From positions 124,001-188,000 of the forward strand of contig JACJYA010000007.1 of NCBI GenBank assembly GCA_020636315.1: DNA of 64,000 nucleotides, given 5' to 3'. This DNA comes from Lewinellaceae bacterium (GTDB lineage Bacteria > Bacteroidota > Bacteroidia > Chitinophagales > Saprospiraceae). Under the pieces are notes generated by a model. It made no database searches. It was not told the origin of the DNA and saw only the letters and a list, made by a program, of their open reading frames with translations. Below are positions 41,674-50,202 of this stretch, one piece after another; position 1 is the first letter of the stretch; each line of letters begins with the position of its first letter. Both the position numbers and the translations under genes were made by a program.

Positions 41674-42978
41674 TTAAAATTTCCGATAGACGGAGAACTG
41701 CAGATCTGTGTTATAATATTTTTTATTTTCTTCGATTGCCTGGACTGAACTAAGGCCGAAACACCCTTTGGTAAAACGGACACCCAGGCCCCAGTGGCGA
41801 TGGAAGGACCATTCCACCCCTGCTGATACCCCGAGGTCAAAACTTCGCAGTTTGGGTTCACTGCTGGAAGCGGCATTGTTTACCTGGCCCGTCGTTGGAG
41901 AAGTTGAAAGTGCGTCTTCTTGTTGCTTTCCGGGTAGGGAAAGCTTTTCCAGAATGAAAGAGGGCCGGAGGCCTGCAAGGAGGCTCCATTGCCGGTTCAG
42001 TTGGTATTTTCCCAATAGTGGAGTTTCCAGGGCGAAGAAATCCTTTTGTGCCGTTCCCCTGGAAATTTGATCAAAAAAGTAACCGTTGTTAGATTCCAGC
42101 CTGGCCGATTCTTCATAGGCAATAGAGAGGTTATTTACATATTTCAGGTGTGCCTCAGCCTGAACAGCCCAGCGTGGGCCAACCCGAAAGCCGGCAAAAA
42201 ATCCGCCAAAAGGATAGGTGGAGGTAGCGTCAGGAAGGTTGGTTAAAGAGTAGTTGGCTCCCAGGAAAAAGCCTCCATAAAACTGCCTGGTTCTCCTGCT
42301 TGCTGATGTTGATGTATTGGTGGGAAGTAAATCTTTCTCCGTAAAGCGCTGCGAAGTAACAAACCGGGCCACAGCCGGCAGTAATTCAGGCATTTCAATT
42401 GAAAGATTATTCGCGGAAGACAGGAAGGCCGCTGTTTTTTCTTCCTTCTTTTTACCGGCATAATGCGGAAGGCTTCCCTCCTTGCCATTTTTTGCCAGGT
42501 TTCTTTCTGTGTCTGTTGTATAAATGTTCAGGCCCGGTTCGATATCAAACATTGGCACTGAAGTATGGGCTTGATCTGCCTGTGAGCTATTCATCCCGAA
42601 AGAAGTAGCTGGATGCGCAGGGGCCCCTGCGGATTTGCTATGGCCTTCAACGCCGGAGGCCGGAAAGGCTGAGGGAAGTTGGGCAGGGTTCCGGGCTGGT
42701 TCCACCTTTTCAATTTGGGCAATACCGGGCATAGGTATTGGAAAAGCGCCGAGGCCTTCAGGTATTGACGCCTTACTGCACCACAAGCCGGCCAGATACC
42801 CCAAAACCAGCGCCAGAAAGACCAACCCCGGCAATTGCCAATTGAGCTTTCGGCCAGGGCCGGATACGTCATCCAGCATTTGTTCCATGGCGTTCCAGTC
42901 CCCATCCGTATAGGCTTCCGGTTGGTGGCGCCGGATCTTCTGCCCGAACTTTTCCCAGAATTTATCGTGATGACTCAT
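41674..42978 (-). CDS. Membrane-anchored protein with C-terminal barrel, partner of the ECF sigma factor
   Basis: A 434-residue protein. A cytoplasmic head of about 46 residues (KFWEKFGQKIRRHQPEAY) precedes one membrane helix (about 48-66) and a low-complexity Pro/Ala-rich periplasmic stretch. From about 220 the chain is strand-rich, as in PorT-type outer membrane barrels (FYGGFFLGANYSLTNLP, WAVQAEAHLKYVNNLS, HWGLGVRFTKG, ending LQFSVYRKF). The position 4 bases after the sigma gene and the short cytoplasmic head suggest an anti-sigma role, which is inference. An inner-membrane helix and a barrel in one chain is unusual. Confidence 0.65.
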   Translation of the reverse strand: MSHHDKFWEKFGQKIRRHQPEAYTDGDWNAMEQMLDDVSGPGRKLNWQLPGLVFLALVLGYLAGLWCSKASIPEGLGAFPIPMPGIAQIEKVEPARNPAQLPSAFPASGVEGHSKSAGAPAHPATSFGMNSSQADQAHTSVPMFDIEPGLNIYTTDTERNLAKNGKEGSLPHYAGKKKEEKTAAFLSSANNLSIEMPELLPAVARFVTSQRFTEKDLLPTNTSTSASRRTRQFYGGFFLGANYSLTNLPDATSTYPFGGFFAGFRVGPRWAVQAEAHLKYVNNLSIAYEESARLESNNGYFFDQISRGTAQKDFFALETPLLGKYQLNRQWSLLAGLRPSFILEKLSLPGKQQEDALSTSPTTGQVNNAASSSEPKLRSFDLGVSAGVEWSFHRHWGLGVRFTKGCFGLSSVQAIEENKKYYNTDLQFSVYRKF

Positions 42979-42982
42979 GATG

Positions 42983-43570
42983 CTACCGTTGATAATTTTG
43001 AAGTAAACGCTTCAATTCCTGCTTTGCGGTTGAAAGGTGCCATCGGGAGGTCCCTTCACTCATCCCCAGTTGCTCGGCGATCTCAGCATGTTTGAACCCT
43101 TCAATAACGTAAAGAGAAAAGACGGCACGGGTCATAGGCGCCAATTGTTGAACGAGGGCCAGCAGGTCCTCTGCGGCCATTTTATCCAGAACGGAAGAAG
43201 GGATAGCGGCTTCTTCAACATGATCCAGGGTGGTTGTTCGGTTTTTTTTGGCCTTACGCACGTGGTCGATACAGGTGTTGATGGCAATTCGGTTGATCCA
43301 CGCCGGGAAAGCCTTGTAGTCTTTACATTGGTGCAGGGATTGAAAGGCTTTCAGAAAAGCCTGGTTGACCAGGCTTTTGGCCTGGCTGTGGTCTGTGGCA
43401 TAACGCAGGCAGATAGCAAAAAGGCCATTGTAGAACTGTTGGTACAGTTGCTGCTGGGCCCGCCGCTCCCCGGATTTACAGGCCTCGATGATATCGGGGA
43501 GCTCCAAAGTTTCCTGTTTGCGATCTGCCACCACATGTATAGGTGTCAACCTGGCATAATTATCCGCCAT
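42983..43570 (-). CDS. ECF-type RNA polymerase sigma factor
   Basis: With the ATG at 43570 the protein has 195 residues; a TTG at 43660 overlapping the stop of the HD gene as TTGA is also possible. Region 2 reads AQQQLYQQFYNGLFAICLRY...AWINRIAINTCIDHVRK, and region 4 is HAEIAEQLGMSEGTSRWHLSTAKQEL. Regions 2 and 4 are complete, with a normal linker. It sits between the HD/Pycsar-like gene and the barrel-bearing partner gene, all three on one transcript. Confidence 0.9.
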   Translation of the reverse strand: MADNYARLTPIHVVADRKQETLELPDIIEACKSGERRAQQQLYQQFYNGLFAICLRYATDHSQAKSLVNQAFLKAFQSLHQCKDYKAFPAWINRIAINTCIDHVRKAKKNRTTTLDHVEEAAIPSSVLDKMAAEDLLALVQQLAPMTRAVFSLYVIEGFKHAEIAEQLGMSEGTSRWHLSTAKQELKRLLQNYQR

Positions 43571-43656
43571 CTTCTCCGTTTTACGGTCTTCAATCAATAG
43601 GACGCAGGCTTCCCGGAGAACGTTGGCAAAATTACCGGATATTTCTTTTCGGTGAT

Positions 43657-44829
43657 TCAAAGAAGCAGGAAGGTGAGGAGAAATGCAATAAAACTTAATG
43701 CCAGGCCTCCGACAAAAACGCGGTAAGCATAAGTCAGAAGGCGATATTTTTTCTGAAGGACAAGCCCCAGGTTATAAAGGTCGCGCGAGAGGTCATCGTA
43801 AAGGACGGCCTGGTCCTCTTTCAACCCTCGGAGGTAATCAACGAATTCAGCCTTGGGTATCTTTAGAAAATTCCCGAAATAAAGGAGGCTCACCCGATGC
43901 TCCCGGACGTCTTCTTCCGTAAATTCCTGGCCCGAAACTTTGGGCATGGCGGAAAAGACGGCGAATGAAATGGCCGTGAGGGAAGTCAGCATCAGAATAA
44001 AAACAGGGACGACAAATTTCAGGTTTTCACCAAGCGTCAGTTGAGATAAAGAGATGCCGGCACTGGCCGCAGTAATCAGAATGGACAATACCAGGGTATT
44101 GATGCTAATGATCATATTCGCTTTTCCGTCGGCGATGGAACTCAGGTTGATGTGGTTGCGCAGAGTAACCCGGTAGATCGTATCCACTCCCCTTCCGAAA
44201 TCCTTTCCGGTTTGTTTCCGGATAGTGGCCTTTCTGGCCTTGGCCAGGGTTTCCTTATGCCCGGCAATATTCTTGTTCCTCCGGGAAGAAAACTCTTCCT
44301 GGGCCCAGATGGTATGGAACTTGGTTGACAACTGAAGGTCCAGCAGTTTCCGGTTCCACTCCAGCGAAGTATAACGTTCACCGGAGATCTTTTCTTCCTC
44401 CAGCCTTAAAAGCTGCCCTCTCCTTTCAAAACGTTTCCTGCCCAGGAAAGAGTAATTGGCGTCGTGCAACATTCTTTCCGCAATGGAATCCGGGACTTTA
44501 TCGTGTTGGGTACTGAGGATCAGTTTTTCAACCCGTTGAATTTGTCCTTCCGAAACCCTCTTCCCCTCCAGAAACTGCCTGGCAACTGCGGTACTCCGTT
44601 GCTCATGGCCATCAGGACCATCCGTATAGCCAGTATCGTGGAACCATGCCGCCAGTTGCAGTAAGAAACCTTCCTCTTTACCCAATTGAGCTTTTTTCGC
44701 TAAAAGGCCAGCAATTTCTGCGGTTTCTTCCGCATGGTCATAATCGTGGAAGACATACTCCGGGGGTAAGTGTTCCGCCAGATAATCATAAACGTATTTT
44801 CGGGCTTCCTGCAGAAGTTCTTTATCCAT
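43657..44829 (-). CDS. HD phosphohydrolase fused to a Pycsar-effector-like membrane domain
   Basis: From the ATG at 44829 the protein has 390 residues (numbering here is from the GTG at 44844). The N-terminal HD domain has metal-binding His37 (DYDHAEE), His69-Asp70 (AWFHDTGY) and Asp128 (MLHDAN). After a basic helical linker, RVTLRNHINLSSIADGKANM (225-244) starts the DUF5706/PycTM-like module, with two membrane helices (about 245-268 and 275-298), a cytoplasmic segment and a final helix (372-395). PycTM proteins are membrane effectors of Pycsar phage defence, triggered by cCMP or cUMP. No pyrimidine cyclase gene is near. Its stop touches the sigma factor frame. Confidence 0.82.
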   Translation of the reverse strand: MDKELLQEARKYVYDYLAEHLPPEYVFHDYDHAEETAEIAGLLAKKAQLGKEEGFLLQLAAWFHDTGYTDGPDGHEQRSTAVARQFLEGKRVSEGQIQRVEKLILSTQHDKVPDSIAERMLHDANYSFLGRKRFERRGQLLRLEEEKISGERYTSLEWNRKLLDLQLSTKFHTIWAQEEFSSRRNKNIAGHKETLAKARKATIRKQTGKDFGRGVDTIYRVTLRNHINLSSIADGKANMIISINTLVLSILITAASAGISLSQLTLGENLKFVVPVFILMLTSLTAISFAVFSAMPKVSGQEFTEEDVREHRVSLLYFGNFLKIPKAEFVDYLRGLKEDQAVLYDDLSRDLYNLGLVLQKKYRLLTYAYRVFVGGLALSFIAFLLTFLLL

Positions 44830-44929
44830 TTTACCGGTGTACACATAAACTAAAATGCCAATATACGAATAGGCAGGCTGACAGAAAACAGTTTTGGAAT
44901 TTGATTATCCAGAAGTCCCGGGTACAAAG

Positions 44930-45982
44930 TCAAAACAGGCTCAACTGAGGATTGCGGTATTTTTCAAAGAGCTCAAGATTGTATTCTGGTTTTACTTTAT
45001 CCCGGAAAAACTTCTGTTTCGCCAGCTTAAATTGCTGGGCGATGATCTCCGCCACTTTACCCTCACCACGCATTCGTGTACCGAACCGGTGGTCGTTTAG
45101 CTGGCCGCCGTGGCAGTCTCTGATCCGGTTCAGTACCCTTTCCGCCCTGTCGGGCATGTTTTTTCTGATCCAGTCTTCGAAGATCTCCGCCACATCCCCA
45201 TTCAGCCGCACCATGGTGTAGGCAATAGAACCGGCCCCGAGGCGGCTCACCGTTTCCGCCATTGAAAAGATCTCGTGGTCGTTTAGGCCAGGAATGATGG
45301 GCGCCAGCATTACGTTCACCGGTATGCCGTTTTCCGCCAGGCTCTGAATGGTTTTCAGGCGGTTATGGACCGAAGCCGTGCGGGGCTCCAACACCCGGCG
45401 GAGGCCTTCATCCAGGGTTGTCAGAGAGATTGAGGTGCGAACCAACCGGTTTGCAGCCATTTCCTTAAGTATATCCAGGTCGCGCAGGATGAGGCTGTTC
45501 TTAGTGATTATGCCAACTGGGTGGCGGTATTTCCACAGCACCTCCAGAATACTGCGGGTGATCTCCAGCTCACGTTCAATGGGCTGATAACAATCAGTAT
45601 TTCCCGATAACATGATCGGCTCAGGTTTCCAGGATTTTTTGCGGAGTTCCTGTTCCAGTATTTTTGGAGCATCTGCTTTGACCAGAACCTTCTGTTCAAA
45701 ATCCAGGCCGGCACTGTAACCCCAATAATTGTGGGTATTGCGGGCGTAGCAATAAATACAACCATGCTCACAGCCCTGATAGGGGTTCATGGACCAGCCC
45801 ATGCCTATATCGGGGCTTGCAACCCGGTTGAGCATACTTTTCGGATAAACTTTTATGTATTGCGTCCGGCCTTCCCCGGCCTGAGGTTCCCGGCCTTGGC
45901 CATACTGATTGAACCGGTTGGCGGGATTGATCTGCGCTCCCCTGCCCCTTATGTATTTCGGGTCCGTTTCCAGATAACTCAT
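44930..45982 (-). CDS. PA0069-family radical SAM protein
   Basis: A 350-residue protein with the radical SAM cluster motif CEHGCIYCYARN at about 70-81 (CxxxCxxC) near GMGWSMNPYQG, as in the PA0069/Rv2578c group. TDCYQPIERELEITRSILEV and VMLAPIIPGLNDHEI are further family features. It has no close neighbour that would suggest a substrate. Photolyase-like or DNA-repair roles have been proposed for related spore photoproduct lyases, but the function of this group is not known to me. Confidence 0.88.
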   Translation of the reverse strand: MSYLETDPKYIRGRGAQINPANRFNQYGQGREPQAGEGRTQYIKVYPKSMLNRVASPDIGMGWSMNPYQGCEHGCIYCYARNTHNYWGYSAGLDFEQKVLVKADAPKILEQELRKKSWKPEPIMLSGNTDCYQPIERELEITRSILEVLWKYRHPVGIITKNSLILRDLDILKEMAANRLVRTSISLTTLDEGLRRVLEPRTASVHNRLKTIQSLAENGIPVNVMLAPIIPGLNDHEIFSMAETVSRLGAGSIAYTMVRLNGDVAEIFEDWIRKNMPDRAERVLNRIRDCHGGQLNDHRFGTRMRGEGKVAEIIAQQFKLAKQKFFRDKVKPEYNLELFEKYRNPQLSLF

Positions 45983-46116
45983 TTTGTTTATTTTTCCGAA
46001 ATTTAAAACAATTTATTTATTTTTACAAGCACCTAAAAGAAGTGGTTAATGTCTGTCTTTTCCTTTCCGCAGAATTCCCTATTTTGCTTTTCATCATAAA
46101 ACCGGAAAGAACAATC

Positions 46117-47262
46117 ATGAAAATCTCCCGAAAAAGTTTTTTCAAAGGAATTGCCCTGGGGACGGTTTCTCTCCCTTTTCTGATCCGTGCCTTTGGAGGG
46201 AAAAACTTTGCCCAGGAAGGCAGCACAGGTGCTCCTAACGTCCTTACGGCCAGGCAGTACCGCTGGAAGATGGTCACCACCTGGCCTCCAAATTTTCCGA
46301 TCCTGGGAGAAGCCTGTAATAAATATGCCGAGCTGGTGGAAAAAATGTCGGGTGGGCGTATCCGCATCCGTGTTTATGGCGGGAATGAACTGGTGCCTGC
46401 TCTGGAAGCTTTCGATACTGTGCGTACAGGAGGCGCTGAGATCGGCTCCGGCGCCGCCTATTACTGGGCGGGAAAGGCGCCGGCAGCTCAGTTTTTTGCA
46501 TCTGTCCCTTTCGGTATGAATGCCCAGCAACTGAATGCGTGGATATTGGGGGGCGGAGGGATTGAACTCTGGGAGGAGCTCTACAGGGATTTCAACCTGG
46601 TGCCCATGCCCGGGGGCAATACCGGTGTACAAATGGGAGGCTGGTTCAACCGGGAGATCAACACAATTGATGACCTCAAAGGGCTGAAAATGCGCATACC
46701 GGGCCTGGGAGGTAAAGTGTTGGAAAAGGCCGGCGGCGCCCCGGTGCTATTGGCAGGCGGAGAAATCTATACCGGCCTGGAACGTGGGGTCATTGACGCT
46801 ACGGAATGGCTGGGCCCTTACCACGATACATTGATGGGCTTCCAGGATATTGCCCGGTACTATTATACACCCGGCTGGCACGAAACAGGAACCATGCTGG
46901 AGTTCTTCGTCAATAAAGAACAGTACGATAAGCTGCCCTCTGACCTGCAGGCCATCCTGAAAACTGCCGCTGCCTGGAGCAATATCTGGACCCTCTCCAA
47001 TATGGAAGCCAAAAACGCCCTTGCTCTGACCACTCTGGTGGAAAAAGGCGTTTCTATTCGGAAATTCCCGTCTGATGTCCTGGACAAACTTCGCCAATAT
47101 ACAGAAGAAGTGATCTCTGACATCACTGCCAGTGATTCCTTCAGCCGGAGAGTCTATGATTCCTACGACTCCTTCCGTAAAAAAGCAGCCAACTATTCCC
47201 TGATCACGGAAAAAGAATTCTACGATAAAATCCAGAAGAGTGGCGGGCTGAACCTGGGTTAG
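46117..47262 (+). CDS. TRAP transporter substrate-binding protein (TakP-like DctP)
   Basis: A 381-residue periplasmic binding protein starting at the ATG at 46117. The first 30 residues contain SRKSFFKGIALG, a twin-arginine-like signal with Arg-Lys in place of Arg-Arg. The body has WPPNFPILGE, the characteristic IPGLGGKVLEKAGGAPV and the TakP-like ATEWLGPYHDTLMGF and YYTPGWHETG. Relatives bind 2-oxoacids with sodium. The permease genes dctQM are convergent on the other strand, 10 bases away, instead of in the usual operon. Confidence 0.88.
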   Translation: MKISRKSFFKGIALGTVSLPFLIRAFGGKNFAQEGSTGAPNVLTARQYRWKMVTTWPPNFPILGEACNKYAELVEKMSGGRIRIRVYGGNELVPALEAFDTVRTGGAEIGSGAAYYWAGKAPAAQFFASVPFGMNAQQLNAWILGGGGIELWEELYRDFNLVPMPGGNTGVQMGGWFNREINTIDDLKGLKMRIPGLGGKVLEKAGGAPVLLAGGEIYTGLERGVIDATEWLGPYHDTLMGFQDIARYYYTPGWHETGTMLEFFVNKEQYDKLPSDLQAILKTAAAWSNIWTLSNMEAKNALALTTLVEKGVSIRKFPSDVLDKLRQYTEEVISDITASDSFSRRVYDSYDSFRKKAANYSLITEKEFYDKIQKSGGLNLG

Positions 47263-47272
47263 GCCGGTTCAT

Positions 47273-48580
47273 TCAATGAGGAATAAACACATACACTATT
47301 TCCGGAAAGAGAATAACCGCCAGGAGGAAGATCAGCTGAATGGCCACAAAAGGAATAATTCCCCTGTACAGATGGGCGGTCGTTATTCCGGGCGGAGCCA
47401 CTCCTTTCAGGTAGAATAAGGAAAAACCAAAAGGAGGTGACAGGAAGGACGTCTGCAGGTTGAGCCCCAGAAGTACGCCAATCCACACCAGGTCGATACC
47501 GAACTGGATAAAGATGGGCGCTACGACGGGCACTATGATGAAAATGATCTCAATAAAGTCGATGAAAAACCCGGCTATAAAAACGATAACCATCACCAGG
47601 GCGAGAAAAGCCGTAGAGGAAAGGTTGGCTTCCCGGATCATGCTAACCAGGTATTGATCGCCTTCCATTTCGCGAAAAACGAAGGAAAAAGTGGTGGCTC
47701 CCAGCAAAATGATAAAAACCATGCTGGTGAGATGGGTGGTCTCCCTGCCGACTACTTTGAGAACCTCCAGGCTGAATTTGCCCTGAATGGCCGTCAGAAT
47801 GGTAGCTCCCAGGGCTCCTACTGCCGCGGCCTCAGTTGGCGAGGCAATTCCGGCAAAGATTGAACCCAGGACAGCCACGATCAGGAAAAGTGGCAGAACA
47901 AATGCCTGTATAACTTTCCTCAGATATCCATCCTGTTTGAATTCCCGGATATCCTCCCGGGGCATCTCCGGAGCCGACTCGGGGCGAAGAGTAGCGATGA
48001 TTGCGATATAGACAATATAAAAGACTACGAGCAAGAGGCCAGGGAGTAAAGCCGCGGCAAAAAGATTGCCTACAGATACGTTCAGAACACTCCCCAGCAG
48101 GACGAGAACAACCGAGGGCGGGATAATCTGGCCCAGAGTCCCAGAGGCCGCGATAGTGCCGGTGGCCAGTTCTGGACTGTAGCCTCTTTTCAGCATTGTA
48201 GGAAGGCTGATCAGCCCCATAGTTATCACTGTTGCGCCGACGATCCCCGTGGAGGCTGCCAGCAAAGCGCCAACGATCACCACACTTATGGCCAGCCCCC
48301 CTTTGAGTTTCCCGAAAAGGATGGCCATGGTTTCCAACAGGCTCTCTGCCAGCCCGGATTTTTCCAGCATGATGCCCATATATATGAACAGCGGAACAGC
48401 CAGAAGAACATAATTGCTGACAACCCCCATTATCCGGGGGGGCAAAGCGGTGAATGCCGCCGGATCGAGAAACAACAACGCATAAATTATGGAGATCCCT
48501 CCCAGGGTAAAGGCTACAGGATAACCATACAGGATGAGCAGAAAGATACTGATGAACAGAATGATGGCCAGTATTTCCAT
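47273..48580 (-). CDS. TRAP transporter large permease (DctM)
   Basis: A 435-residue membrane protein of about 12 helices, the transport subunit that moves substrate with sodium. Family marks are PLFIYMGIMLEKSGLAE, TGIVGATVITMGLISLPTML, AASGTLGQIIPPSVVLVLLG and LNLQTSFLSPPFGFSLFYLKG. It is 5 bases downstream of the small-subunit gene and its stop lies 10 bases from that of the convergent binding-protein gene. Confidence 0.93.
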   Translation of the reverse strand: MEILAIILFISIFLLILYGYPVAFTLGGISIIYALLFLDPAAFTALPPRIMGVVSNYVLLAVPLFIYMGIMLEKSGLAESLLETMAILFGKLKGGLAISVVIVGALLAASTGIVGATVITMGLISLPTMLKRGYSPELATGTIAASGTLGQIIPPSVVLVLLGSVLNVSVGNLFAAALLPGLLLVVFYIVYIAIIATLRPESAPEMPREDIREFKQDGYLRKVIQAFVLPLFLIVAVLGSIFAGIASPTEAAAVGALGATILTAIQGKFSLEVLKVVGRETTHLTSMVFIILLGATTFSFVFREMEGDQYLVSMIREANLSSTAFLALVMVIVFIAGFFIDFIEIIFIIVPVVAPIFIQFGIDLVWIGVLLGLNLQTSFLSPPFGFSLFYLKGVAPPGITTAHLYRGIIPFVAIQLIFLLAVILFPEIVYVFIPH

Positions 48581-48585
48581 ATCCC

Positions 48586-49137
48586 CTAAAGGTTTTCTTT
48601 TGTTGGTTCCTCTGATCGTTCCGGCTCTTTATATCCTCCCAGGACCAAAGCAGAGTCGATCAGGCTGGCAATGCCTTGAAGAAGTAACAGAACAGCTCCC
48701 GCCGTAATGGCAAATTTTATCGCATAACGGGCAGGAAGCCCTCCCGGGTCCGGGGAGGCCTCTCCTATTTTAAATGAGATCAGGGCATAATCGAAGGAGG
48801 CATAGATCACCAGAATACTCCAGGGGATGAGAAACAGAATGGCCCCGAAAAGATTCACCAGTGCCTGGTCCCGAGCGGAAAATTCGGCATAAAAGAGGTC
48901 AACCCGCACATGGCGGTCATGGCGGAAAGCATACCCGGCTCCCAACAAAAAGATAAGTGCAAAAATATGCCATTCCAGTTCCATGATCCATGCGCTGGTA
49001 TTGCTGAACAGATAACGGGTGATGACGTCAAAACAGACCAGTGCAACCAGGACAGTGGTGAGCCAGGAAACACTTCGCCCTACCCATTCATTGAGCTGGT
49101 GGATAGCGGAGGAAGTGAATTTGAACCATTGAACCAT
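48586..49137 (-). CDS. TRAP transporter small permease (DctQ)
   Basis: A 183-residue protein with four helices. The conserved DctQ segment ALVCFDVITRYLFSNTSAWIMELEWHIFALIFLLGAGYAFRHDRHVRVD-type is present (RHDRHVRVDLFY). It pairs with DctM and ends 5 bases before it. The C-terminus is a charged tail. Confidence 0.9.
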   Translation of the reverse strand: MVQWFKFTSSAIHQLNEWVGRSVSWLTTVLVALVCFDVITRYLFSNTSAWIMELEWHIFALIFLLGAGYAFRHDRHVRVDLFYAEFSARDQALVNLFGAILFLIPWSILVIYASFDYALISFKIGEASPDPGGLPARYAIKFAITAGAVLLLLQGIASLIDSALVLGGYKEPERSEEPTKENL

Positions 49138-49171
49138 AGGGAAGGTGTTGAATTCCCGGGAAAAATAAGGA

Positions 49172-49207
49172 AAAAGCCCTTTCGAATGGAAATTCGAAGG
49201 GGCTTTT
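49172..49207 (-). terminator. Terminator after the second glucosaminidase gene
   Basis: A 15-bp stem AAAAGCCCTTTCGAA (49172-49186) with its near-complement TTCGAAGGGGCTTTT (49193-49207; one G-U pair), loop of 6. A/T tracts flank both sides, so it may work in both directions; it lies 28 bases beyond the glucosaminidase stop. Confidence 0.75.
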
Positions 49208-49235
49208 CTTCAGGCGGGCCACCCTCAGGTGGCTG

Positions 49236-50087
49236 TCAGGCGCTACGGTCATACTGGCCCAAATCAAAAAATTCGATGATCCTGATCAGTTTTTCTGCAT
49301 AGCGTTTATCCGTCGCATAGCCTGCCTTTTTTAAGCCATGGGCCCATTTCCGGTAGTCGGTTTTCCGGAGTTTGAGCAGGTGTTTATACCGGGAACTGCT
49401 AAGCAAAATGGAATGCTCCCGAAAACTTTCCCCGGGAGATTCAAAAACGCGAAACATATCGTAAATATCATCGTCTGTATAGTTCCGGCAGGTGCATCCC
49501 CGGCATTTTCGGCGGCATTTGATGCCAAAATGATTATTGGACTCACGGGACAGGCGGCTATCGCCCGCATTGGATTCCAGTAGCCCCTGCGCCAGGGTAA
49601 TGCTCGCAGGAATACCGTACTGTTGCATTTCTTCCAGGGCTAAAGGAGCAAACTGCCTGATATACCGCTTGCAATTACTGATCTTTTGTTCCACGATGTC
49701 CGGGTGCACATTGTGCCGGCGGGCATAATCAGGGCTCAGGACAAAAGTCAGGTTGGAAAAATCATTGGCTGTCCGGCTGTCCCATTTTGCCTCAACTCCT
49801 TTCCTGTCGTAACCAGTAACCTGAGAAACGTTACTCGGCTCATTTTCCCGGTAGCTCACAGGCAGAACTACCGGTTGAACAGGCTGCACTCCATCCGGGC
49901 TGATGACAACCTGATCGGAGAATCCGGCAGGGGCAGCATTGAGATTGAATTGTACACTGATATCCTTAAAAAAAAGTATGTATATACCCAGGCCCATCAA
50001 CAATGCCCTGAACCAGTTTCGGTGGATGTACTCCGCAATTCCGTTGGCGGGCCCATAGGTCCGGGAATGTGTAAGCGTATAGTCCAT
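49236..50087 (-). CDS. Membrane-anchored glucosaminidase
   Basis: From the ATG at 50087 the protein has 283 residues (a TTG at 50096 is possible). One membrane helix (about 25-40, RALLMGLGIYILFF) is followed by a periplasmic linker and a GH73-like glucosaminidase domain with GIPASITLAQGLLESNAGDS, the same catalytic segment as in the LysM enzyme at 32596, and NNHFGIKCRRKCRGCTC, where four cysteines lie within 13 residues. It ends in RYAEKLIRIIEFFDL. It lacks LysM modules and stays anchored in the inner membrane. Confidence 0.85.
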   Translation of the reverse strand: MDYTLTHSRTYGPANGIAEYIHRNWFRALLMGLGIYILFFKDISVQFNLNAAPAGFSDQVVISPDGVQPVQPVVLPVSYRENEPSNVSQVTGYDRKGVEAKWDSRTANDFSNLTFVLSPDYARRHNVHPDIVEQKISNCKRYIRQFAPLALEEMQQYGIPASITLAQGLLESNAGDSRLSRESNNHFGIKCRRKCRGCTCRNYTDDDIYDMFRVFESPGESFREHSILLSSSRYKHLLKLRKTDYRKWAHGLKKAGYATDKRYAEKLIRIIEFFDLGQYDRSA

Positions 50088-50100
50088 AATGCTCAACCTT

Positions 50101-50180
50101 TTGTTTTAGTAAAAATGAAGTTGAGCAAAATTAAAACATTTTTGTTTTAATTTCAATAATTAAAAACTATTTGTTTTAAT
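50101..50180. repeat. Three copies of TTGTTTTA upstream of the glucosaminidase gene
   Basis: Copies start at about 50101, 50142 and 50171 in very AT-rich DNA. They may form regulatory sites or may only reflect composition. Confidence 0.3.
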
Positions 50181-50202
50181 TAATTTTCCGAAGCCATTAA
50201 TT

